Origin: Bradyrhizobium commune
GTDB taxonomy: Bacteria; Pseudomonadota; Alphaproteobacteria; Rhizobiales; Xanthobacteraceae
Assembly: GCF_015624505.1 (NCBI RefSeq)
Contig: NZ_CP061379.1
Coordinates: forward strand, 4,712,001 to 4,776,000
Length of the DNA: 64,000 nt
Reading direction: 5' to 3'
Positions 35,949-43,872 of this stretch are shown here, piece after piece; position 1 is the first letter of the stretch; the number at the start of each line of letters is the position of its first letter. A program made the translations under genes and the position numbers. The notes beneath the pieces were generated by a model that was not told the DNA's origin, did not search any database, and saw nothing but the letters and a program-made list of their open reading frames with translations.

Positions 35949-36559
35949 GACCTTGCCTCGAATTCCAATGCTTTGATTGCGGCGTCGATCAACAGGGACG
36001 CTGAGCGCGAACCGGGGTCCATGTGACCGATGGAACGCTCGCCGAGAAACGAAGCCCGGCCACGAATGGCGAGCATCGGCATCGTGCGGTCGGCCGCTTG
36101 CATCGCTTCCGCAGCAATTGCCGTCGCATCGCCCCCGGCAGCCAACACCGCGTGCACGGGCACCAGAACATCCAGCAGGGTTTTCTGCCCCGCCTCCGAG
36201 CGCCCGCGTGCCTTCACGGCATTGATCGCCATATCCGTCGCCGCAACCAAATCTGCGCGTGTCGGCTGCTCCGGAAGCGCCTTGCCCAATTCCATGAAGA
36301 ACGTACCGACCAGCGGCCCCGAGGCCCCGCCGACCTTCATGACCAGCGTCATTCCGATCGATTTCAGCATCTCAGGCAGGGACTTGTCCGCAAGCCCTGG
36401 CAATGTCGCGAGCACTGCCTCGAAGCCGCGCTTCATGTTCAACCCATGATCGCCGTCACCGATCGCCTGATCGAGACTGGTTAGTTCGTCGGCATGCTGG
36501 ATCACCGCTTCCGCGAGCGCTCGCACCAGCTTTTCCCGGGAGGCTCGATCGAGACTCAT
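35945..36559 (-). CDS. dhaL: Dihydroxyacetone kinase ADP-binding subunit DhaL
   Basis: A 204-residue all-helical subunit. The Mg-ADP site aspartates are in LDQAIGDGDHGLNMKRG near residue 30, and the nucleotide-capping loop GGASGPLVGTFF is near 76. The C-terminal RGRASFLGERSIGHMDPGS is also typical. In PTS-type systems DhaL keeps ADP as a cofactor that is rephosphorylated by DhaM. The start overlaps the last ATPase gene by four bases, which ties the kinase to the ABC importer. Confidence 0.93.
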   Translation of the reverse strand: MSLDRASREKLVRALAEAVIQHADELTSLDQAIGDGDHGLNMKRGFEAVLATLPGLADKSLPEMLKSIGMTLVMKVGGASGPLVGTFFMELGKALPEQPTRADLVAATDMAINAVKARGRSEAGQKTLLDVLVPVHAVLAAGGDATAIAAEAMQAADRTMPMLAIRGRASFLGERSIGHMDPGSRSASLLIDAAIKALEFEARS

Positions 36560-37563
36560 GCCGCCACCCGCTTGCCCGCCGCATCGAAGAACAGCGGCTT
36601 GTTCAGCCGCAGCGACACCTCATCCCCGACGTCCAAAGTCACCTCGGGCTCCGCCAGTGTCACGACTGGTTGGCCACGGAGATCCAGGTGGAGATGGCTC
36701 TGGTCGCCGAGATGTTCGACCCGCGTGACCGTCGCCGACACGTCCCCGCCATTGCGCGTGATGGCCAGGTGCTCGGTACGGGCGCCAATGGTCCTGGCGC
36801 CTGAGGGCGCGCCGGCAAATAGATTGGCGGGCAGCAGGTTGATCATCGGCTGGCCAAGCCGCGCGGCGACATGGGCGTTGACCGGATTCTCGTAGATCTC
36901 GCGTGGTGTCCCGATCTGCATCAGTCGCCCGGCCTCCATCACGCCGATACGCGAGGCCATCGTCATCGCCTCCGTCTGATCGTGGGTGACGTAGAGAATC
37001 GTCGCGCCGAGATCGCTCTGAATGCGCTTGAGCTCGAGGCGCATTTCACCGCGGAGCTTGGCGTCGAGCGAGGACAGCGGCTCGTCCATCAGATAGATCG
37101 AGGGCGAGCGCACCAGAGCTCGGCCAATCGCCACGCGCTGCATCTGCCCGCCCGACAACTGCGTCGCCTTGCTCTGTAGCTTGCTTTCGATATGGAGAAG
37201 ACGCGCAACCTCCTCGACCTTTGTTCGAATTTCGACCTCCGGCAAGCGACGGGTCGGCGCACGCAGTGCAAAGGCCATGTTCTCGAACACGGTCAGATGC
37301 GGATACAACGAATATTGCTGGAACACGAAAGCGACGTCGCGATCGGCCGGCGCGTCGCTGCTCACATCGCGTCCGCTGATGCGGATCGAACCGCTGTCGG
37401 GTGTCTCGAGTCCTGCGACCAGGCGCAGCGTCGTCGTCTTGCCCGTACCCGTCGGACCCAGCAATGCAACGAATTCGCCGTCTCCGATGGTGAGGGACAG
37501 GTCGACGACAGCCTCCGTCTCGCCAAACGCCTTGGAGACCGCCCTGATCTCGACTTCAGCCAT
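36556..37563 (-). CDS. ABC transporter ATPase (polyol/sugar importer, second)
   Basis: The protein is 335 residues from the ATG at 37563 (MAEVEIRAV). Walker A is GPTGTGKTTT near residue 38, the signature is QLSGGQMQRVAIG, Walker B is IYLMDEPLSSLD, and the switch histidine is in YVTHDQTEAM. A C-terminal MalK/UgpC-like regulatory domain follows from about residue 235. It pairs with the ATPase gene upstream, which it overlaps by 8 bases, as in rhizobial glycerol importers with two different ATPases. The dhaL gene overlaps its end. Confidence 0.92.
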   Translation of the reverse strand: MAEVEIRAVSKAFGETEAVVDLSLTIGDGEFVALLGPTGTGKTTTLRLVAGLETPDSGSIRISGRDVSSDAPADRDVAFVFQQYSLYPHLTVFENMAFALRAPTRRLPEVEIRTKVEEVARLLHIESKLQSKATQLSGGQMQRVAIGRALVRSPSIYLMDEPLSSLDAKLRGEMRLELKRIQSDLGATILYVTHDQTEAMTMASRIGVMEAGRLMQIGTPREIYENPVNAHVAARLGQPMINLLPANLFAGAPSGARTIGARTEHLAITRNGGDVSATVTRVEHLGDQSHLHLDLRGQPVVTLAEPEVTLDVGDEVSLRLNKPLFFDAAGKRVAA

Positions 37564-38653
37564 GCGCGCCTCCCTCATGCAATGCGGTGCGGATCGCCCG
37601 GCCCGACCCCTGGTCGAAGATCGACAACGTGTCGGGCCGAAAGTCGAGCCCGACATTCGAACCGACTTGGAAGGAAAAGCTGGCCGGCGAGCGCGCCTTG
37701 AGCGCACCGTAAGGCGTCGTCACCGTCACAATCTGGGTGGTGCCGAGATATTCCGACCCGTAGACCTCACCCCGCACCATGCCCCGATCGGCAAAACGTA
37801 CATGCTCGGGCCTGACCCCGAGCACAAGATCGCTCTCCGCCAACGCTTCTCGTGCGGTGGGGATAGCGACATCGCGATCGCCGAGCCGGACCGCCTGCGC
37901 GCCGGCTTCAAGACTGCCGCGAAACGGCAGAAAATTCATCGAGGGCGAACCGATGAAGTCCGCGACGAAGAGCGATGCGGGCCGGTCATAGATGTCGCGC
38001 GGGCTCGCGATTTGCTCGACCACGCCGTTGTTCATCACCGCGATCAAATCCGCCATCGCCATGGCTTCCAATTGGTCGTGCGTCACGTAAACCGTTGTCG
38101 CACCGAGCCGATCATGCAGTGCGCGCAATTCCTGGATCATCGCCTCGCGCATCTCGGTATCAAGCGCTCCGAGGGGCTCGTCCATCAGGAAACACTTTGG
38201 CTTGCGAACGATCGCCCGGCCAAGCGCCACGCGCTGCCGGTCGCCGCCGGTCAGCGTCGAAACCGACCGATCGAGGAGGTGAGAGATACGCAGGATCCGC
38301 GCGGCCTCCACCACCCGCCGGTCGCGCTCCGTGGCTCCGATTCCCTCGCATTTGAGCGGAAAGCCGATATTGCGCCGGACATTCATATGCGGATAGAGCG
38401 CAAACAGCTGGAACACGAAGGCAATGTCTCGCGCAGAGGCACGGTTCATCGTCACATCCTCGCCGCCGAGCCTGATGGTGCCCGACGTCGGCAATTCCAG
38501 TCCTGCAATCATGCGCAGCGTTGTCGTTTTACCGCAGCCGGATGGCCCGAGCAGGCAAAGGAATTGCCCGTCAGCAACCGTGAAGCTCGCGTCCCTGACC
38601 GCGTGAAACTCGCCAAAGGATTTGTTGAGCGCTTCGACCTTGATCTGCGCCAT
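37556..38653 (-). CDS. ABC transporter ATPase (polyol/sugar importer, first)
   Basis: A 365-residue ATPase of the MalK/UgpC group. Walker A is GPSGCGKTTT near residue 36, Walker B is CFLMDEPLGALD, and the H-loop is YVTHDQLEAM. The signature is TLTGGDRQRVALG, a clear departure from LSGGQ. The C-terminal OB-like domain follows from about 240. With two unlike ATPases in one operon, the site built with this altered signature may be the less active one. The start is 6 bases after the small membrane protein gene. Confidence 0.92.
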   Translation of the reverse strand: MAQIKVEALNKSFGEFHAVRDASFTVADGQFLCLLGPSGCGKTTTLRMIAGLELPTSGTIRLGGEDVTMNRASARDIAFVFQLFALYPHMNVRRNIGFPLKCEGIGATERDRRVVEAARILRISHLLDRSVSTLTGGDRQRVALGRAIVRKPKCFLMDEPLGALDTEMREAMIQELRALHDRLGATTVYVTHDQLEAMAMADLIAVMNNGVVEQIASPRDIYDRPASLFVADFIGSPSMNFLPFRGSLEAGAQAVRLGDRDVAIPTAREALAESDLVLGVRPEHVRFADRGMVRGEVYGSEYLGTTQIVTVTTPYGALKARSPASFSFQVGSNVGLDFRPDTLSIFDQGSGRAIRTALHEGGAHG

Positions 38654-38659
38654 CCCGCG

Positions 38660-38872
38660 TTACTCCCTGACCTTCGAGACGATCGTGAACATCACCGTCC
38701 CAAAGAGAGTGACCGCGAAAGACAAGGAATAGAGCGTGAGAAAGAACGGCTGCATCAGCATGACCACGCCTGCGGCGATGATCGCTGTCGCGACAGCCTC
38801 CAGCGGACCCCGTCGCAAAACTTGGCTCGCCAAGCTGCGGCGCTGCATGGGCGTGTTCGCGTCGAGGGTCAT
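38660..38872 (-). CDS. Small membrane protein of the ABC importer (GlpU-like position)
   Basis: A 70-residue protein starting at the ATG at 38872 inside a four-base overlap with the permease stop. After a charged N-terminus (QRRSLASQVLRRG) it has two hydrophobic segments, ATAIIAAGVVMLMQPFF and LYSLSFAVTLFGTVMF, and a charged end (SKVRE). In the Rhizobium leguminosarum glycerol operon a small membrane gene, glpU, accompanies glpSTPQ in the same way. I recognise it by size and position more than by sequence. Confidence 0.7.
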   Translation of the reverse strand: MTLDANTPMQRRSLASQVLRRGPLEAVATAIIAAGVVMLMQPFFLTLYSLSFAVTLFGTVMFTIVSKVRE

Positions 38873-39822
38873 TTGCGGACAGCTCCAAAGGTGATGCCAC
38901 GCAGAAGATGCTTGCGGAGCAGCACCGTGAACACGACGATCGGCACGAGAAAGATCGTTGTACCGGCGGCCACCGCCGGCCAATCCTGACCACCTTCACC
39001 GATGATGATCGGAATGAATGGGGGCGCGGTCTGCGCGTTGCCGGAGGTCAGAAGGACCGCAAAGGCGTATTCGTTCCACGCGAAGATCAGGCAGAAAATC
39101 GCCGTTGCCGCGATCCCCGTCGTGGCTTGGGGCAAAACCACCTTCACGAAGGCCTGAAAGCGCGTATAGCCGTCGATCATTGCCGCTTCTTCGTACTCGC
39201 GCGGGATTTCGTCGATGAAGCCTTTCAGAAGCCAGACGGCGAGCGAGACGTTGACCGAGGTGTAGAGCAGGATCATCCCGAGCCGGGTATCCGACAGCCC
39301 GACAGTGCGGTACATCAGGTAGATCGGGATCGCGACCGCGATTGGCGGCATCATTCTGGTCGACAGGATGAAGAACAGGAGGTCGTCCTTCAGAGGCACG
39401 CGGAACCGCGAAAAGCCATAGGCCGACAGCGTGCCGAGGGCGACCGCGAGCACCGTCGAACCAAAGGCGATGATCAGCGAGTTGATGAAGCGCGGTACAT
39501 AGTTCGACGGTCCGGCGACAACCATGTTGCGGCTGCGTGCAATCTTGTCACACAGCCCCTGCGGCGGGCCCAGCGTCCGGATAAACTCCCGGGTCTGGCG
39601 CGAGCGTGTCGTAAAGACATTGCAATAGCCTTCGAGAGACGGCTTGAAAAAGACCTTCGGCGGATAGGAGATCGCATCGTCAGGTGACTTGAAGGACGTC
39701 AGTACGATCCATACCAGCGGAACCATCGTGATGATGGCATAGAGTATGACGAGCAGGCCGGCAAAGCGGCGCGTGCCGGTCGACGGTTCGACGACTGAAT
39801 GAGCCGTGTTCGCGGCACTCAT
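38869..39822 (-). CDS. ABC transporter permease (MalG-like)
   Basis: A 317-residue inner-membrane protein from the ATG at 39822. Six membrane helices are likely, the first at residues 20-42 (FAGLLVILYAIITMVPLVWI). A large insertion with TRSRQTREFIRTLG lies in the first periplasmic loop. The EAA loop that contacts the ATPases is EEAAMIDGYTRFQAFVKVV near residue 215. It overlaps both neighbouring genes by four bases. With the MalF-like permease upstream it forms the channel. Confidence 0.92.
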   Translation of the reverse strand: MSAANTAHSVVEPSTGTRRFAGLLVILYAIITMVPLVWIVLTSFKSPDDAISYPPKVFFKPSLEGYCNVFTTRSRQTREFIRTLGPPQGLCDKIARSRNMVVAGPSNYVPRFINSLIIAFGSTVLAVALGTLSAYGFSRFRVPLKDDLLFFILSTRMMPPIAVAIPIYLMYRTVGLSDTRLGMILLYTSVNVSLAVWLLKGFIDEIPREYEEAAMIDGYTRFQAFVKVVLPQATTGIAATAIFCLIFAWNEYAFAVLLTSGNAQTAPPFIPIIIGEGGQDWPAVAAGTTIFLVPIVVFTVLLRKHLLRGITFGAVRK

Positions 39823-40778
39823 CGGCTTTTCACCCGGTTCAGCGCCTTGACGTAGATGTTGGCGAGGCCGAATACCGTCACGAACAAAATGATCGCGAAG
39901 GCCGAGGAATAGCCGGTCCGCCAACTCTCGAACGCCGCGCGCTTGAGGGTGATGGAAGCGACTTCGGTGGTCGAGCCCGGACCTCCTCCGGTCAGGAGGT
40001 TGACCATGTCGAACATCTTGAAGTTCTCGATACCTCGAAAGAGCACCGCGAGCATGATGAACGGCAGAGCCATCGGCAGCGTGATCGACCAGAACTGCCG
40101 CCAATTCGACGCGCGATCGACCTCCGCCGCCTCATAAATGTAATCCGGGATCGAGCGCAGCCCGGCCAGGCAGATCAGCATCACGTAAGGCGTCCACATC
40201 CAGGCATCGACGATGACGATGGCCCAGGGACTGAGGGTCACGTCTCCCAGCATCTGGAACGACGAAGCGTCGCGCCCCGTGAAGAAGGCGACCACGTAGT
40301 TGAACAACCCGATCTGCGGCTGATAGAGAAATGTCCAGAAATTGCCGACGACCGCCGGTGAAAGCATCATCGGCAGCAGGATGATCGTGGTCCACAGGCC
40401 GTGGCCACGAAATTTCTTGTCGATCAGGAAGGCAAGGCCGAATCCGAGTACAGTCTCGATCAGCACGGTCCAAACCACGAAGTGCGCGGTGACCTGCATC
40501 GCTGCCCAGATGTCCGGATCGGTCAGGATCGACTGATACCAATCGGTCCCCAGCCATATCGTCGGCGCGTTGGGCCGATTGGCGCGGTAGTTGGTGAACG
40601 ATAGGTAGATCGTCCACACCAGCGGGAAGATGTTGATTGCGAGGAGCAGCACGATCGTCGGCGTTATGAATATCCAGGCAAGCGTCCGGTCGGAGAGGCC
40701 TCGGATACGACGTATCACGCCTGACCGAATCGGAACGGCCCGATAGGTAATCTGCGACGAGGTACTCAAATCGTTCAT
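39819..40778 (-). CDS. ABC transporter permease (MalF-like)
   Basis: A 319-residue protein with six helices, the first near residues 32-55 (LAWIFITPTIVLLLAINIFP). The EAA loop is YEAAEVDRASNWRQFWSITL near 212, and MFDMVNLLTGGGPGSTTEV, common to MalF-type permeases, is near 255. It is separated from the binding-protein gene by about 100 bases containing a strong hairpin, which probably lowers expression relative to the binding protein. Confidence 0.92.
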   Translation of the reverse strand: MNDLSTSSQITYRAVPIRSGVIRRIRGLSDRTLAWIFITPTIVLLLAINIFPLVWTIYLSFTNYRANRPNAPTIWLGTDWYQSILTDPDIWAAMQVTAHFVVWTVLIETVLGFGLAFLIDKKFRGHGLWTTIILLPMMLSPAVVGNFWTFLYQPQIGLFNYVVAFFTGRDASSFQMLGDVTLSPWAIVIVDAWMWTPYVMLICLAGLRSIPDYIYEAAEVDRASNWRQFWSITLPMALPFIMLAVLFRGIENFKMFDMVNLLTGGGPGSTTEVASITLKRAAFESWRTGYSSAFAIILFVTVFGLANIYVKALNRVKSR

Positions 40779-40843
40779 GGCGTTGATTGGTCCTGGCGTC
40801 GAGATCAGCGGCTATGCGACGCCTGCGGGGTCCACCGAAGAGG

Positions 40844-40873
40844 GTCTGGAGCGCGCCCAGGCGCGCTCCAGAC
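40844..40873 (-). other. Intercistronic hairpin between binding-protein and permease genes
   Basis: A perfect 13-bp stem (GTCTGGAGCGCGC and complement) with a 4-base loop lies seven bases beyond the binding-protein stop. No T-run follows on the minus strand. Such hairpins often protect the upstream message and reduce read-through into permease genes. Confidence 0.7.
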
Positions 40874-40880
40874 GGTTGTC

Positions 40881-42221
40881 CTAGAACTTCTTGCCTTCTT
40901 CCTTGAAGATCGCCTTCCAGTCTTTCACCAGACCGTCGAGCGCTTCCTGCGCGGTGCCCTTGTCCGCCACGACGTAGTCGTGCACGCGCTTCTGTTCGGC
41001 TTGCAGGAGTTGTGCGTAGGAGGGCTCGGCCCAGAAGTCGACTACCATTCCCATCGACTTCAGAAATTCGCCGGCGAACGGCGCGCTGCTCGGGAAGCTC
41101 GGGTCATTCAACACGGACTTGGCACAGGAGTAGCCGCCCAGCGCCCACCACTTCTTCTGCACGTCCCCGCCGGAGAACCATTTGATGTATTGCAACGCCT
41201 CGCCCTGGTTCTTTGAGTAGGAAACGACCGAGATCCCCTGCCCGCCGAGTTGCGTCGCCTGCGTCGCGGGGCCGGCCGGGTTGCTGAAAAAGCCGATCTT
41301 GTCTCCACCGACGTTCGGATCCTTGTACAGGCCCGGGAAGAAGGCGAAGAAGTTCATCTGGAGCGCGACCTGGCCCGACTTGAACGCATCGAGACCTTCG
41401 GACATGTAGGAGTTGGATGCGCCGGGCGGCGTGCAGCACTTGTAGAGCTCCTTGTAGGCCTCGAGCCCCTTCACGGCGCTGGGCGAATTGACGAACCCGT
41501 CCATTGAATACGGCTTCTTCGGATCCTGATATTGGAAGCCGTAGTCATAGAGATAGTTCGAAACGCCCATGGTGATGCCTTCCGAGCCACGCTCGGTATA
41601 GATCGAAGCGCCATAGACCTTCTTGCCGTCGATCTCGCGGCCCTGGAAGAATTTTGCGATGTCATGCAGTTCATCGAGTGTCTTCGGCACGGCGAGATCG
41701 CGGCCGTATTTGGCCTTGAAATCCGCCTGGATCTCCGGCCGCGCAAACCAGTCCTTGCGATAGGTCCAGCCCACCGCATCACCCATGGCGGGGAGCGCCC
41801 AATAGTTCGGGCTGTTCTTCGGCCACTCCGAGTACCCGACCACCGTCGCCGGCATGTAGTCGTCCATGCTGATTCCTTCCTTCTTGAAGAAATCGTTGAG
41901 CTTGACGTACTGACCGTTCTCCGCGGCGCCGCCGATCCACTGAGAATCTCCGATGATGAGATCGCACAACGAGCCATGCGAATTGAGCTCATTCAGGAAG
42001 CGGTCGGCATAATTGGTCCACGGCACGAATTCGAACTTCATGCCGATACCGGTCTTGGCGGTGAAATCCTTCGACAGTTCGACCAGGGCGTTGGCGGGGT
42101 CCCACGCGGCCCAGCACAGCGTGATGGTCTTGGCTTGCGCGTGCGCCGACGTGACTCCGACGCCGAGCGCAGATGAGAGAACTCCGAACGTAGTAAGAAG
42201 CGCCTTTACAGTCTGTCTCAT
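40881..42221 (-). CDS. ABC transporter substrate-binding protein (polyol/sugar type)
   Basis: A 446-residue precursor from the ATG at 42221, behind GGAGGG. A Sec signal peptide is cleaved near AHA-QA (residue 27). The mature protein has the two-lobed SBP_bac_1 type fold: TITLCWAAWDPANALVELSK at the start, FVPWTNYADRF, then LCDLIIGDSQWIGGAAENG and YWALPAMGDAVGWTYRKDW. It has four Cys, two adjacent in KCCTPPG. Operon linkage to DhaKLM suggests a small polyol or ketose ligand such as dihydroxyacetone, glycerol or a tetrose, but the sequence does not decide. This is the first gene of the operon. Confidence 0.9.
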   Translation of the reverse strand: MRQTVKALLTTFGVLSSALGVGVTSAHAQAKTITLCWAAWDPANALVELSKDFTAKTGIGMKFEFVPWTNYADRFLNELNSHGSLCDLIIGDSQWIGGAAENGQYVKLNDFFKKEGISMDDYMPATVVGYSEWPKNSPNYWALPAMGDAVGWTYRKDWFARPEIQADFKAKYGRDLAVPKTLDELHDIAKFFQGREIDGKKVYGASIYTERGSEGITMGVSNYLYDYGFQYQDPKKPYSMDGFVNSPSAVKGLEAYKELYKCCTPPGASNSYMSEGLDAFKSGQVALQMNFFAFFPGLYKDPNVGGDKIGFFSNPAGPATQATQLGGQGISVVSYSKNQGEALQYIKWFSGGDVQKKWWALGGYSCAKSVLNDPSFPSSAPFAGEFLKSMGMVVDFWAEPSYAQLLQAEQKRVHDYVVADKGTAQEALDGLVKDWKAIFKEEGKKF

Positions 42222-42381
42222 AACGCTTTCCCTCCCAGTGGGGCCGGCCATCGACATGGCGCGACTCTCCAACCCGCTCGAATGCTTCGAGCAGAGCGAT
42301 ACAGTCCTTCACGGGCTGAACGACCAAACGGACGTTTCCTCGTGCCCGCCGGAATTCTTAGGGATTCAGGCAAGCTCGATT

Positions 42382-42409
42382 TGTTTAGTGAACCATGAGA
42401 TACTAAACA
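42382..42409. promoter_or_regulatory. Operator-like dyad upstream of the ABC-dha operon
   Basis: Perfect 8-base arms TGTTTAGT and ACTAAACA are separated by 12 bases, so their centres lie 20 bases apart, about two helical turns. It is about 160 bases before the binding-protein start in AT-rich DNA. This is a likely binding site for a dimeric regulator. Confidence 0.6.
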
Positions 42410-42765
42410 TTGCAAGCGCGCTCTTCCGAGGAGGAGTTTAAGCGCCCAAATGGGCGCAAGCCGACGGCGCAAACAATTTGCAGGTTCTCATTTTTGAAAC
42501 CTGAAAGCGGTGCGTAAAAACGGCGTTCTAAGATTCGCCTTGGTATTCGCGATCGCCGAATGGACCGGCCGGTGGCGGGCACACTCAGCCGCAGGTCGTC
42601 CGTTCGGAGTGGTGGGCACGGCCAAGATAAATCAGGTTCTCCGTCGAGCCAGTCTGCAGCGAAGGGCTTGTGTGCGCCGCCGCCGCGACCAGTCGTTGAA
42701 GGGCAACGTCAAATATCCGGCGCATCGAAATACCGGCCGGCAGCGTCCACCGACGAAGAGTGACT
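42410..42765. other. Gene-free stretch
   Basis: Between the dyad and the oxygenase stop there is no convincing gene. Short open frames on both strands lack start signals and family resemblance. No hairpin with a T-run was noticed either. Confidence 0.5.
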
Positions 42766-43797
42766 TCAGCCGGATCGCGCACTTGCCTCCGGTGCCTTTG
42801 TCATGTTCTGCGCCTTCATGTGCTTCGACAGGTAGAAATCACCGAACCTGACGGGGGGATATTTCTCGCCTTTGCCGTAGAACGATGTGACACACCGGAT
42901 TTCCGCATCGACATTCGGATTGTGGAAGAAGGGAACGCTGAGTCGCCCGAGCTTCATTGCTTCAGGAGGCGGGTTGGCCACACGATGAAGATTGGAAACC
43001 CACTCGTCGTTGGTCCACCTCATCATGAGGTCGCCGACATTGCATACGAAGGCATCGCTGCGAGGATGGACATCGACCCAACCGCCGTGGCGCAGCTTGA
43101 CCTGCAGGCCACCGGGGACGTCATCGCCTTTCAAGATCGTCAGCGTATCGTAGTCCGTGTGCTCGCCGGCGCGAAGCTGTCCGAGCGCAGGCATTTGCTC
43201 TTGGGGCGGATAGTAGATCGCGCGCATGGTGCTGGTCGCCTGGTTCACCTTCTCGTCGAAGAAGCCATCGTCGAGTTTGAGCGCGCGCGCGAATAGACGC
43301 AGGATGTGCACTGCAAGCCTGTCCATCTCACAGTAATAAGCCTCAAATGCGGCCCGGAACCCGGGACGTTGCTCCGGCCAGGAATTGGGAAAGAAGAACA
43401 GCTTCTCCTGCGGCGTTCCGACGATAGCGGACGGAGCAGGCTTGACAGGCCCCATGGCGAAGCTCTCCTGCAAGTCTGGCGGCGTTTCCTTACCCATCGA
43501 AAATGCCAACCCGCGACTGCCGACGTGGCTGTAGCCGCGACTGATCTTTTCGGGTGGCTGCGGTGTTTTCAGCTTCTCCTCCAGCGGCAACGCGAAATAG
43601 TCCTTTGCTTCGCGCTGGAGCACCGCGACGACGTCGTCGGGCACGCGATGACCAATCACCGAGAAGAAGCCGATCTCCTCGCAGGCGCGTCGAATCTCGG
43701 CGGCCACCCGGTCGCGTCCCGCTTCCCCCGGATCGAACGATGGGGCAAGATCGATTGCCGGAACTTCAGTCAACTCGCCTTTTTGAGACACGGACAT
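42766..43797 (-). CDS. 2-oxoglutarate/Fe(II) oxygenase, isopenicillin N synthase family
   Basis: The product is 343 residues from the ATG at 43797 (MSVSQKGEL). The N-terminal DIOX_N region starts EVPAIDLAPSF and has ACEEIGFFSVIGHRVP. The iron ligands are the His and Asp of GEHTDYDTLTIL near residue 208 and the His of SNLHRVANP near 264. The 2-oxoglutarate-binding Arg-x-Ser is in GRLSVPFFHNP. The enzyme could hydroxylate or open a ring in the island's pathway. It is the last gene of the minus operon, 75 bases after the binding-protein gene. The substrate is not known. Confidence 0.88.
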   Translation of the reverse strand: MSVSQKGELTEVPAIDLAPSFDPGEAGRDRVAAEIRRACEEIGFFSVIGHRVPDDVVAVLQREAKDYFALPLEEKLKTPQPPEKISRGYSHVGSRGLAFSMGKETPPDLQESFAMGPVKPAPSAIVGTPQEKLFFFPNSWPEQRPGFRAAFEAYYCEMDRLAVHILRLFARALKLDDGFFDEKVNQATSTMRAIYYPPQEQMPALGQLRAGEHTDYDTLTILKGDDVPGGLQVKLRHGGWVDVHPRSDAFVCNVGDLMMRWTNDEWVSNLHRVANPPPEAMKLGRLSVPFFHNPNVDAEIRCVTSFYGKGEKYPPVRFGDFYLSKHMKAQNMTKAPEASARSG

Positions 43798-43872
43798 TCT
43801 CCATTGCGGTGGTTGCAAGACTGGTGTCGTTGGATCGCGCTCGCTTCGTTGTCGGCTCTCAAGCAGGCCGGG

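Noticed and set aside
42510..42851. Open frame on the plus strand upstream of the oxygenase end
   Set aside because: It has no ribosome site, basic low-complexity composition and overlaps the oxygenase gene.
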